Below are positions 25,909 through 33,268 of a stretch of 64,000 nt of DNA, piece after piece. The stretch is taken from NCBI GenBank assembly GCA_031555315.1, contig JAVBUO010000017.1:20861-84860 (forward strand). Reading direction: 5' to 3'. Made by a program: the position numbers and the translations under genes. The stretch's first letter is position 1. The number at the start of each line of letters is the position of its first letter. Below the pieces are notes generated by a model, which was not told the origin of the DNA, did not search any database, and saw only the letters and a list, made by a program, of their open reading frames with translations. The DNA is from JAVBJV01 sp031555315 (GTDB lineage: Bacteria; Pseudomonadota; Alphaproteobacteria; Acetobacterales; Acetobacteraceae).

Positions 25909-26478
25909 TCAGCCTCGCGCGGCAATCAGCGAGAAATCCTCGATCCCGCGCGGCGTATCCTGCTGGCTGTCGATCAGGCGGGCGGCGCGTAGTTCCAGTT
26001 CGGCCTGACGTTGCAGCGCTTCGCCACGCGACGACACCTCGGTCAGCGGCAGGCAGAACTCTGCCGCCAGCCGCGCCACCAGCGCCGAGGCGAAGAAGGC
26101 CGGAAACGTGCTTTCCGCGGCGCGGAAAATATAGGTCAGCGTCATGTTCTCGCTCGGTGCGTGCAGCCGCGATTCGGCGATGCGATACCCCACCCCGCGC
26201 CCGCGCCCGCTTCCACCCGCCGACAGCGCGCGCAGAAAATCCGGCGGCAGTTCGAACGCATAAGGATAATCGGCCACCGGCACGCCGCTCAGCCGCGGCA
26301 GATCGGCCTGCGCGGTCGCGAAAGTCCACGGATGCGCGGACAGCACGGCATCGCGCACGCCCGGATACAGACTGGCGGCGACCTCCGCCTCGGTCGATCC
26401 GTCATCGAAGCTGGAAATGGAACGTGCGCCGATCTTGATCAGAGCGCGCGACGACAGGGTAATGGCAGACAGGGACAT
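25909..26478 (-). CDS. Tail tubular protein A (gatekeeper), T7 gp11-like
   Basis: A 189-residue protein, close to T7 gp11 in size. MSLSAITLSSRALIKIGARS, then SFDDGSTEAEVAASLYPGVR and LSAHPWTFATAQADLPRL, is the typical opening of tail tubular protein A. FPAFFASALVARLAAEFCLP is the usual later helix. The ATG at 26478 matches the family start; upstream in-frame residues run through a terminator hairpin. It is the first gene after the terminator that follows the capsid genes. Confidence 0.88.
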   Translation of the reverse strand: MSLSAITLSSRALIKIGARSISSFDDGSTEAEVAASLYPGVRDAVLSAHPWTFATAQADLPRLSGVPVADYPYAFELPPDFLRALSAGGSGRGRGVGYRIAESRLHAPSENMTLTYIFRAAESTFPAFFASALVARLAAEFCLPLTEVSSRGEALQRQAELELRAARLIDSQQDTPRGIEDFSLIAARG

Positions 26479-26490
26479 GGCGTGTTTCCA

Positions 26491-26523
26491 TAAAAAACAG
26501 CGGCGCCCCGAAAGGCGCCGCTG
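26491..26523 (-). terminator. Intrinsic terminator after the capsid genes
   Basis: On the minus strand CAGCGGCGCC and GGCGCCGCTG form a 10-bp stem around TTTCGG, followed directly by a run of six T (26492-26497). It sits between the capsid-associated small gene and tail tubular A, the same place as the T-phi terminator after gene 10 in T7. Partial read-through would lower tail relative to capsid expression. Confidence 0.85.
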
Positions 26524-26536
26524 GATGAACGATGGA

Positions 26537-26767
26537 TCAGGACAGGGCCGCGGTCGTGACCGTCGTTCCCGTTTTGCCGATCCGCAGGATGCGCCCGCCA
26601 TCGCTCGCGGCCAGCATCACCATATCGCCGGCCGCCACCATGTTCGCCGCCGCATTCATGTATCCCGCGGCGCCGATCGCAGCCAGCGTATCGGTGCTTT
26701 TATACGCCCACAGCGTGAAGCCGTTCGCATACGCCAGAGCCGACATGTTCTGTGCTATGAAGGCCAT
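26537..26767 (-). CDS. Small capsid-associated protein (76 residues)
   Basis: The protein MAFIAQNMSALAYANGFTLW continues with YKSTDTLAAIGAAGYMNAAA and ends GKTGTTVTTAALS. It starts 6 bp after the capsid gene stop and lies before the terminator. The composition (Ala, Gly, Thr, small hydrophobics) suits a head-decoration or capsid-stabilising protein, a common find at this place in podovirus-type clusters. The function is inferred from position. Confidence 0.72.
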   Translation of the reverse strand: MAFIAQNMSALAYANGFTLWAYKSTDTLAAIGAAGYMNAAANMVAAGDMVMLAASDGGRILRIGKTGTTVTTAALS

Positions 26768-26772
26768 GCTGA

Positions 26773-27606
26773 TTACTCCTTGCAGCGCATGCGCACGACG
26801 CCGACCGGATCGATCATCACGGCGCCCTGCGACATCATGTTGTTGACGAAATGCGCCGCGCGATCGCCGTGCCAGGTGACATCGGTCGTCACATCGGCGC
26901 CGCTGGCATGCCCGATCGCGGTGCGGTGGTAGAAATAGCAGTAACGCAACGCGCCGTTCTTCGTCAGACCCGAATGCGGCATCCACAGCGCACCCAGCCA
27001 ACGCTTGGCCTGCGTGCCCTTCCAAGGCATCTCGTCGGTGCCGATGTAATCCGCGTTGGCGAATTCCGGGATCGACAGCAGATCCGACCATTGTTTCCAG
27101 CCGACCACCGCCGTGCGCTGACCATCGTCCGGAACGTCGGACATGCCGAGCGCCTCGAACGCCAGCAGCACCTTCGCCTTGGTCAGCCCGTCGGCGTCGG
27201 TCGTGCCGGCAGCCGTGCCGGTCGCTTCACGCGTGGCCGCATCCAGCGCCGCGATGATCAGGTCGTCGGTCTTGCGGCCCAACGCATAGGCACCCGCATT
27301 GGCGATCACGGCGCGTTCGTCGTTCGAGATCTTCAGCTCGTCCAGCCGGTCGATCCAGTCGCCCGCATAATAGTCCTGCAGGAAACATTCGACGTTGGTG
27401 TGGTCGATGTTCATCACCGGCACCTGCCCGTGCCGCGCCTTGACGCTGGCGATGCCGCTGCCGACGCGCTGGAACACCGTCGAGGCGCCCTTCACACCGG
27501 TCTTCGACCGCACGGTCGGGCGCAGTTTCGATCCGAGGCGCTGATACGCCTCGTGTACTTCCGTCTCGAATTGCTTGACGAAAGCCTGGTCGATGGAAAT
27601 GGACAT
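26773..27606 (-). CDS. Major capsid protein of the T7-like cassette
   Basis: A 277-residue protein starting MSISIDQAFVKQFETEVHEA. It contains GVKGASTVFQRVGSG, KARHGQVPVMNIDHTNVECF and YYAGDWIDRLDELKI. I recognise this as the podovirus-type phage capsid protein family (PF19821-like) seen in alphaproteobacterial phages and prophages. It is full length with no frameshift. It lies directly downstream of the scaffold gene, as gene 10 does in T7. Confidence 0.88.
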   Translation of the reverse strand: MSISIDQAFVKQFETEVHEAYQRLGSKLRPTVRSKTGVKGASTVFQRVGSGIASVKARHGQVPVMNIDHTNVECFLQDYYAGDWIDRLDELKISNDERAVIANAGAYALGRKTDDLIIAALDAATREATGTAAGTTDADGLTKAKVLLAFEALGMSDVPDDGQRTAVVGWKQWSDLLSIPEFANADYIGTDEMPWKGTQAKRWLGALWMPHSGLTKNGALRYCYFYHRTAIGHASGADVTTDVTWHGDRAAHFVNNMMSQGAVMIDPVGVVRMRCKE

Positions 27607-27717
27607 ACGTCCTCCATTGCTCTGTCTTGAGGATGAAAATGCGGGCGCGATTATCCGCCGGGTCGCACCGCACGGAGATGCTGCGGGCCGGGTCTCCGGT
27701 TGGCCGCAGGAAGTTTG

Positions 27718-28443
27718 TTACTTGTCCGAGAACAGCCGGCGGAAACCGTCGCTGACGCGTTCGATGAAGGCCGGGTCTTTGCTTTGCCAGTAACGCGGAT
27801 CGCGCACCATGGAACGCAGCTCGCTCTCGCTGGCGTTGCGTGGCGCCGCCGCCGTTTTCATCACGTTCGGCTCGCCCTTCTGCATCATCGCGGCAAGCGC
27901 GATCACGCCTTCACTGGTGGTGCAGAGGGCTTCGAAAACCGGTTCCGGCAGATGGGTGCGCCCCCAGGCGTCGATCTGGGCGGCCATCGCGCGGAACCGC
28001 TTTTCACCACCGAAATGCGCGATCAATGCCTCGGTCTGACGGTCGGCCTCGAATTGCTGCGCCACATCGGCGATCAGCGGCAGAAGGCGTTCTGCCGCGA
28101 GATCGTAGACAAGCTGCACCTGCGCCGGCGTGAAACCCGCCGCATGCAGGCGCAGGTTGACGTCACCGTCGGATTCCAGCAGCGGATGGCGCGCTTCAAT
28201 CTGATACGCATCGGCCGTCTCGGGCACCCCCAGGGCACGCAGAAAGCGGACACGTTCCTCGTCGCTGGCATCCTCGCCCGGGATCGCCGGACGTGTGGAC
28301 AGCCGGCGTTCGAGCTCGCGATAGGATTTCAGCAAGGCATCGACGCGAACAGCATTCGCCTCGGCGTCCCAGAATTTTTCCGGCACCTCGTCGGGGCGGG
28401 TGGCGGGTGTCTTCAGGGTCTTTTCGAGCAGATCTTCTGCCAT
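27718..28443 (-). CDS. Capsid assembly scaffolding protein, T7 gp9-like
   Basis: A 241-residue, acidic, helix-rich soluble protein (EKFWDAEANAVRVDALLKSY, RELERRLSTRP, GDVNLRLHAAGFTPAQVQLV). It sits between portal and capsid genes with 3 bp to the portal stop. This position and the charged helical composition define scaffolds of this phage type. The C-terminal RDPRYWQSKDPAFIERVSDG resembles the capsid-binding tail often found in phage scaffolds. About 110 bp without a gene separate it from the capsid gene. Confidence 0.82.
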   Translation of the reverse strand: MAEDLLEKTLKTPATRPDEVPEKFWDAEANAVRVDALLKSYRELERRLSTRPAIPGEDASDEERVRFLRALGVPETADAYQIEARHPLLESDGDVNLRLHAAGFTPAQVQLVYDLAAERLLPLIADVAQQFEADRQTEALIAHFGGEKRFRAMAAQIDAWGRTHLPEPVFEALCTTSEGVIALAAMMQKGEPNVMKTAAAPRNASESELRSMVRDPRYWQSKDPAFIERVSDGFRRLFSDK

Positions 28444-28446
28444 GGG

Positions 28447-29847
28447 TTACTCCGTTCCGTTTGTGATCAGCAGATCGGCGGGCGCACCAAGCGCCCGCGC
28501 CAGAAAGCGGGTGGTTGCCGTGACATCCACCTGGGCGAGCGCCGCCGGCCCGAGCGCGGCAACCGCCTGCAACCAGGCCAGCGTGCCGCGTGCATCGCCG
28601 CGCGCCTGCAGTTGCGCCAGTGGCGACTGGTAGACCAGCCGCGTCTTGCGGCCGTCGAGCACCAGCGCCGGTACATCGCCGCGCCGCGAGAGGATCGACA
28701 GGCAACGACCGACCAGCGGCGCCAGCATTTCACCCTGCAGGCGGCCGTATGTGGCCCCCAGCAGCCGCGCCATTTCGGCACTGCGTTCCATCACTTCGGT
28801 GGCGGTCATCCGCGCATCGGCAACCGGCCCGAGGCGATCGGCCAGCAGCGCATGCCGGATACGGGCGCGCAGGTCGTTCAGCACCAGTTGCGACACGTCG
28901 AACTTGCCGGGCGCCGCCAGCGGGGTCAGCCCCTGCGAACCGACCGCCTTGGGGATGATCGCGCCGGGCACCAGTTGAATGTTGGCGGGGTTCAGCACAC
29001 CGTCATCGTCGGCCTGCCAGATCCCGGTCACCGCGATTGATGCGTTCTTCAGCACCAGTTCGACAACCTTCTGCGCGGTGCGGATATCGGGTAGCGCCGT
29101 CATCACTGGACTGCGGCCATAGACCTCGCCGGGCGCCTTCATCCAGCGGAACGCGATGAACGGCGATTCCGCAAACCAACCGTCATCGAGCACGACCGGC
29201 CGGCTTTCGTCGGCGATCAGCAACGCGACGAAGCGATAGCCGGCGCCGTCGGGATACACCGTTTCCAGCACCGGAAATTTCTCCGGCGCCTTCTTCGGAT
29301 CCACCACACCTGGAAAGCGGGCATGAAACGCGGCGCTTTCCATCTGCACGAAGCGGTACACGGTATCGAGGCGACCGTCCGGCCCCTCCTCAAGCACCGC
29401 CTCGGCAATCGGCACCGCCGTGAAGCGCAGGGCCGATGCAGCGCCAGGTGCTGCTTCCTCGACCAGCAGCACGCCGGTCCCGGCCACCACCAGATCGAGA
29501 AACGCCTGATGCAGCTCGACGGCGAAATTCGCATGATCGATGTGATGGCGCAGCGTTTCCGCAGCCTGCTCCAGCATTGGCGCCAGCGCGGGGTCGGTTT
29601 CTTTCGCGCGTGCCGGCGTCAGCCCGAACCAGCGCGCCCAGGGCGGGGTCAGTTCGGCCATCAGCGATGCCGTCAACTGCTCCGCCGCATCCGCCGCCGT
29701 GCCGTCATACAGTGTCGGCCCGCCGCTGCCAGGGGTGCGCGGCATCACATGGTCGTAGCATTCCTGCCAGACGCTTTCCCACGGGCGGCGATAGGCGCGC
29801 GCCGCATGCCAGCGCGCGATCAGGGTTTCGGGGGCGAGCATGCTCAT
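28447..29847 (-). CDS. Portal (head-to-tail connector) protein, T7 gp8 type
   Basis: A 466-residue protein. Near the N-terminus are RPWESVWQECYDHVMPRTPG and DGTAADAAEQLTASLMAELT, then PPWARWFGLTP. These are typical of the Head-tail_con (T7 gp8) family. A later segment, GEVYGRSPVMTALPDIRTAQ, is another family landmark. It would form the 12-subunit ring at the packaging vertex. It overlaps the preceding small gene by 4 bp. Confidence 0.92.
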   Translation of the reverse strand: MSMLAPETLIARWHAARAYRRPWESVWQECYDHVMPRTPGSGGPTLYDGTAADAAEQLTASLMAELTPPWARWFGLTPARAKETDPALAPMLEQAAETLRHHIDHANFAVELHQAFLDLVVAGTGVLLVEEAAPGAASALRFTAVPIAEAVLEEGPDGRLDTVYRFVQMESAAFHARFPGVVDPKKAPEKFPVLETVYPDGAGYRFVALLIADESRPVVLDDGWFAESPFIAFRWMKAPGEVYGRSPVMTALPDIRTAQKVVELVLKNASIAVTGIWQADDDGVLNPANIQLVPGAIIPKAVGSQGLTPLAAPGKFDVSQLVLNDLRARIRHALLADRLGPVADARMTATEVMERSAEMARLLGATYGRLQGEMLAPLVGRCLSILSRRGDVPALVLDGRKTRLVYQSPLAQLQARGDARGTLAWLQAVAALGPAALAQVDVTATTRFLARALGAPADLLITNGTE

Positions 29848-30092
29848 TCTCCCAGCAGCGATTTACGGGTTGTGGTCAGCACCGGCGCCCCCAGAACACC
29901 ACGCGACGATGTGGCGATGGTGCCGGCCCGGCCCCGGCGGCTGCGCAGCAGCGCCGCCTGGCGCGCATCGATCCCGGCAGCGTGCGCCGCTGCGGCGGCC
30001 GTATCCGCCGCCTGCTGCGCGCTGGGCACCGTCGTTACGGTTGGCGCAGGGCCTGGCGTGCGGATTTTCGGAGTGCGGATCAGACCGCCCAT
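29844..30092 (-). CDS. Small virion-associated protein, T7 gp7.3/gp6.7-like
   Basis: An 82-residue protein: MGGLIRTPKIRTPGPAPTVT, an Ala-rich middle, then RSRRGRAGTIATSSRGVLGA and a KSLLGE end. The RRGRA-T-I motif and the LLG-type terminus are typical of the short proteins found just upstream of the portal gene in T7-like phages. It overlaps the portal start by 4 bp, so expression is coupled. Confidence 0.72.
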   Translation of the reverse strand: MGGLIRTPKIRTPGPAPTVTTVPSAQQAADTAAAAAHAAGIDARQAALLRSRRGRAGTIATSSRGVLGAPVLTTTRKSLLGE

Positions 30093-30128
30093 CGGTTCCC
30101 TCCTTGCTGTACCGGCGTGGCGGACGAC

Positions 30129-30163
30129 AAAAAACCCGCAACGGCCAAGCCGTGCGGGTTTTT
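30129..30163. terminator. Bidirectional intrinsic terminator inside the cassette
   Basis: ACCCGCA-ACGG and CCGT-GCGGGT form a long stem with a one-base bulge and a CCAAG loop, flanked by an A-run on the left and a T-run on the right. It can therefore terminate on either strand. On the minus strand it separates the two upstream small genes (30243-31039) from the virion structural genes, implying a separate promoter or antitermination for the latter. Confidence 0.85.
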
Positions 30164-30242
30164 GGTCATCGTCAAAACCGGGAATGAAACGGGCGCATCT
30201 GTCCCGTTGATAAGCAGACCATACACCAGAGCTTTCAGGGTT

Positions 30243-30644
30243 TCAAGAATTTTTTCCTATTTTCTGCAAAAATCTGAAAAGCCCATACGGTGTCAGCACG
30301 CTCGCCCGCAGTCCCAGCACCCGCAAGCAAACCGTCACGCAGCTGGCCGGCAACAATGGCGGCAACAGATAACGCGTCGGCGGCGCCGGGTGGAACGGGC
30401 CGAGCACCGCAAACCCCGCCGCCCGGTAACGCGCCGGCACATCGCGCGTGGCATCGGCGCTCAGATGCGACACCATCAGCCGCCCGGACAGCGGGTCCAG
30501 CAGAACCCAGCCGGCATCATCGCGCAGCAAGGCAAAACAATGCCGGAACCCGCGGCGTAACGGACGCAGCCAGAGCTGGTCGGCACGCCCGCCGAAACCG
30601 ATCCAGACCCGTTGGCCGCCATCGTGCCGGAGGGCTGTCCTCAC
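30243..30644 (-). CDS. Cassette-associated conserved hypothetical protein
   Basis: A 133-residue protein starting with GTG at 30644, which overlaps the TGA of the preceding gene. It reads VRTALRHDGGQRVWIGFGGR, then RPLRRGFRHCFALLRDDAGW and VLLDPLSGRLMVSHLSAD. The C-terminal part LPASCVTVCLRVLGLRASVL carries two Cys. The His-Cys pair and later Cys/Asp could suggest a cysteine-hydrolase-type fold, but this is a guess. The GTG was chosen because upstream in-frame residues are shadow sequence of the previous gene. Confidence 0.7.
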   Translation of the reverse strand: MRTALRHDGGQRVWIGFGGRADQLWLRPLRRGFRHCFALLRDDAGWVLLDPLSGRLMVSHLSADATRDVPARYRAAGFAVLGPFHPAPPTRYLLPPLLPASCVTVCLRVLGLRASVLTPYGLFRFLQKIGKNS

Positions 30645-31039
30645 ACGACGATTCCTTTCTGCCGCAGTGGAAACGCCAACCGGGACAGCGCCTCGTTCCA
30701 CAGTTTCAGGTCGTTCCGCTCGGCGGGCATGCGCGGATCGGGCGTCGTGCCGCGCTCGCCCCAGATGCGCAGGATGCGCACATGCGCCAGATCGATCCGG
30801 CGCTGGCGATACAGCCTGTCCAGACACGTCACCACATCATCGGGTTCACACGGACGCTGCCGTCTGGCCAGACCGGCCCTGAAACGCGCCCCGTCGCGCC
30901 GGGCGACCAGTGCCGCCATGGTCCAGAACCAGGCTTCCTCGACCGTGGCGAACGGAGTCGCCGCTGCCAGCGCCGCCGGAGCGGATGAATACGAACTTAT
31001 CGGAGAGCGGGACGCCCGCGAAAAAACCGCTTGCTGCAT
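30641..31039 (-). CDS. Cassette-associated conserved hypothetical protein
   Basis: A 132-residue protein, the first gene of the cassette. After a Ser/Ala-rich start it reads PFATVEEAWFWTMAALVARR, PCEPDDVVTCLDRLYRQRRI and DLAHVRILRIWGERG. The compact Trp/Arg-rich helical core looks like a conserved alphaproteobacterial protein that I have seen near phage-type genes; it has no known function. AGGAAAG precedes the ATG by 8 bases. It diverges from the XRE/S24 regulator across 133 bp. Confidence 0.75.
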   Translation of the reverse strand: MQQAVFSRASRSPISSYSSAPAALAAATPFATVEEAWFWTMAALVARRDGARFRAGLARRQRPCEPDDVVTCLDRLYRQRRIDLAHVRILRIWGERGTTPDPRMPAERNDLKLWNEALSRLAFPLRQKGIVV

Positions 31040-31172
31040 TTAGACATTCTTTCCTATGATAGAGAACGTATACAGAACAATCCGTGTTTTTCCAAGGGTA
31101 TTTTTGTGATAAATCCGGAAATTTTCCTATTTCACTTTATTCTTGCTCCGAAGCTGCTCTAGTATCCCGGCC
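31040..31172. promoter_or_regulatory. Divergent control region between the phage-type cassette and the XRE/S24 regulator
   Basis: These 133 bases are AT-rich. For the regulator, TTGTGA (31104-31109) and TATTTC (31128-31133) are an 18-bp-spaced -35/-10 candidate. Between them lies the perfect odd palindrome GGAAA-T-TTTCC (31117-31127), a plausible operator for autorepression. A clear promoter pair for the minus-strand cassette was not found. The sequence TTTCCTAT occurs twice (31051-31057 region and 31124-31130). Confidence 0.4.
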
Positions 31173-31820
31173 ATGGATCACCCGGAAATATGGCGCGCCA
31201 TCGATACATTGGCAGCCGAACATGGTTTGTCCCCGTCCGGCCTGGCCCGCAATGCGGGCCTCGACCCGACGGCATTCAACCCGTCGAAGCGCATTAGCCC
31301 CGACGGACGACCGCGCTGGCCGTCGACCGAGAGCATTGCCAAGGTCCTGCGCACCACCGACACGGCGCTCGACGCCTTCGTCGCGCTGGTCACCGGACAG
31401 GCGCCGCTGTCGAGCACGTCGCGCGCCGCAGCCGGACGGCAGTTGCCGATGATGCCGCTGGAATCCGCAGCAGCCGATGGGCTGTTCGACAGCTCGGGCC
31501 TGCCTCTGGACGCCGGCTGGAAGGAAACCCCACAGCCCGGCACCGCCGATCCGCACGCCTATGCGCTGGAAGTCACCGGAAATTCGCTGGAGCCGGTCTT
31601 CCGCTCGGGCACGCTGCTGCTGGTCTCGCCCGCCGCGCCGGTGCGCAGGGGCGACCGCGTGGTTCTGCGCACTACCAACGGTGATCTGCTGGTCATGCAG
31701 GTGGCGCGGCGCGGCGCGAACCGCATCGAGCTCAAAACCCTGAACCCCGAGCATGACGACCGCAGCTTCGCGCTGAGCGACGTCGCCTGGGTGCACAGGA
31801 TTATCTGGGCCAGCCAGTAA
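31173..31820 (+). CDS. XRE-type transcriptional regulator with S24/LexA-like C-terminal domain
   Basis: A 215-residue protein. The HTH region (about 10-65) reads LAAEHGLSPSGLARNAGLDP and RWPSTESIAKVLRTT. The C-terminal S24 domain has EVTGNSLEPVFRSGTLLLVS with Ser138 at the nucleophile position. The position that should hold the catalytic Lys reads Met175 (GDLLVMQVARRG), so self-cleavage is probably lost. Related proteins are chromosomal in many alphaproteobacteria and not always phage repressors. Its divergent placement makes it a candidate controller of the cassette. Confidence 0.85.
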   Translation: MDHPEIWRAIDTLAAEHGLSPSGLARNAGLDPTAFNPSKRISPDGRPRWPSTESIAKVLRTTDTALDAFVALVTGQAPLSSTSRAAAGRQLPMMPLESAAADGLFDSSGLPLDAGWKETPQPGTADPHAYALEVTGNSLEPVFRSGTLLLVSPAAPVRRGDRVVLRTTNGDLLVMQVARRGANRIELKTLNPEHDDRSFALSDVAWVHRIIWASQ

Positions 31821-31830
31821 CGGCCGGCAC

Positions 31831-31881
31831 CCGAGCATCTTCACGTGACCGGGTGATCCCACCCGGTCACGATCTGCTCTA
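31831..31881 (-). repeat. 51-bp dispersed hairpin element, copy 2
   Basis: This is the inverted second copy of the element at 5589-5639. Read on the minus strand it begins with the TAG stop of livF, just as copy 1 begins with the TAG stop of the TPR gene. The stem here is a perfect 11 bp (GTGACCGGGTG / CACCCGGTCAC) with loop GGAT. It lies between the convergent XRE/S24 and livF genes. Confidence 0.8.
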
Positions 31882-32526
31882 ATGGGGGCCGCCGATGGCC
31901 CCCGTCTCTATTTTCAGCATCCGGTGCGCGACCGATGCCGCAAAGGCCCGGTTCTGTTCGGCCAGCAGCACGGCAATCCCATCGGCATTCAGCCGACGGA
32001 TCGCCTCCGCCAGATGTTCGACCAGGATCGGCGCCAGCCCTTCCGAAGGTTCGTCGAGCAGCAGCAGACGTGGGTTCCCCATCAATGCGCGCGCGATCGC
32101 CAGCATCTGTTGTTCCCCGCCGCTCATCGCCCCGCCCTTGCGATCGCGCATATCGCCGAGCTTCGGAAACAGTGCAAACACCCGCTCCGCTGTCCACGGC
32201 GTCAGACCGTCCCGCGCCGGTAAGCGGGCGATATCGAGATTCTCCATCACGCTGAGATCGGTGAAAATGCGCCGCTCTTCCGGAACGTAAGAAATCCCCG
32301 CCCGCGCGATCCGGTATGTCGGCCAGCGCGTGATGTCGTTACCGTCGAAGCGGATACGGCCCGCAGCCGCGCGCACCAGGCCGACCACGGTCTTCAGTGT
32401 GGTCGATTTTCCTGCACCGTTGCGGCCGTATAGAAAGACCGCTTCGCCCGGCGCGACATGAAAGCCGATGTCCCGCAGCACATGCGCCTTGCCGTAAAAG
32501 GCATCGACGGATTCAACGTGCAGCAT
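31879..32526 (-). CDS. Branched-chain amino acid-type ABC transporter ATPase, LivF family
   Basis: A 215-residue ATPase. Walker A is GRNGAGKST, the signature is MSGGEQQMLAIARAL and Walker B is LLLLDEPSEGLAP, whose SEGLAP ending is typical of LivF. It drives uptake by the adjacent HAAT permease. It overlaps livG by 14 bp and is the last gene of a five-gene set (substrate protein, fused permease, LivG, LivF, with an SDR upstream). Its stop is part of the dispersed hairpin element. Confidence 0.94.
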   Translation of the reverse strand: MLHVESVDAFYGKAHVLRDIGFHVAPGEAVFLYGRNGAGKSTTLKTVVGLVRAAAGRIRFDGNDITRWPTYRIARAGISYVPEERRIFTDLSVMENLDIARLPARDGLTPWTAERVFALFPKLGDMRDRKGGAMSGGEQQMLAIARALMGNPRLLLLDEPSEGLAPILVEHLAEAIRRLNADGIAVLLAEQNRAFAASVAHRMLKIETGAIGGPH

Positions 32527-33268
32527 CGCCCGCCTCGCCCAGATAGGTCGCGCGCACCTGCGGATCGGCGCGGATCTCGGCAGGCGTTCCCGCCGCGATC
32601 AGCCTGCCGTCGAGGATCACCAGAATGCGGTCGGCGGTGTTGAAAACCACGTCCATGTCGTGCTCGGTAAACAGCACCGCGACATCACGGCGCTGCACCA
32701 GTCGGCGCACCAGCGTCATCAGCGCCACGCGGTCGTCCGGCGCCATGCCGGCGGCGGGTTCGTCCATCAGCAGCAGCTTCGGTTCCGTCGCCAGCGCCAG
32801 CGCCAGTTCCAGCCGTTTCAGATCGCCATAGGCCAGCACGCCCGCCGCACGCCCGGCCTGATCGCGCAGCCCGACCAGATCCAGCAGTTCCATCGCGCGC
32901 TCCGTGAAACACGCACCGGCGGCACGCCAGAACCGCCAGAGCCGGCGATGATGTGCGAGCAGCGCCATGCGCACATTCTCGCACAGCGTCATCGATGCGA
33001 AGGTCGCGGTGATCTGGAATGTCCGCCCCACGCCGTAGCGGCAGATACGGCGCGGCGACAGTCCCGTGATATCCCGGCCACCGAGCACGACACGCCCGGC
33101 ATCGGGACGCAGTTGCCCGTTCAGCATGTTGAAGCTGGTCGACTTGCCCGCCCCGTTCGGGCCGATCAGCGCCACGACCTCGCCCGGGCGCAGGATGAAC
33201 GACAGATCGCGCACCGCCTGTACCGCACCGAACGTCTTCGCCAGCCCCTCGACCTGCAGAACCGTCAT
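32513..33268 (-). CDS. Branched-chain amino acid-type ABC transporter ATPase, LivG family
   Basis: A 251-residue ATPase starting MTVLQVEGLAKTFGAVQAVR. Walker A is GPNGAGKST, the signature region is LAYGDLKRLELALAL and Walker B is LLLMDEPAAGMAP. FQITATFASMTLCENV is the LivG-type Q-loop region. It overlaps the fused permease by 4 bp (ATGA) and livF by 14 bp, indicating tight translational coupling. Confidence 0.94.
   Translation of the reverse strand: MTVLQVEGLAKTFGAVQAVRDLSFILRPGEVVALIGPNGAGKSTSFNMLNGQLRPDAGRVVLGGRDITGLSPRRICRYGVGRTFQITATFASMTLCENVRMALLAHHRRLWRFWRAAGACFTERAMELLDLVGLRDQAGRAAGVLAYGDLKRLELALALATEPKLLLMDEPAAGMAPDDRVALMTLVRRLVQRRDVAVLFTEHDMDVVFNTADRILVILDGRLIAAGTPAEIRADPQVRATYLGEAGDAAR

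Noticed and set aside
19674..31039. RcGTA-type gene transfer agent
   Set aside because: The capsid, connector and tail proteins are podovirus (T7) type, not the HK97-like siphovirus type of RcGTA; only a GTA-like role remains possible.
19674..31820. Ordinary lysogenic prophage
   Set aside because: No integrase, excisionase, replication or lysis gene and no flanking direct repeat or tRNA was found, so the region is described as a virion cassette instead.
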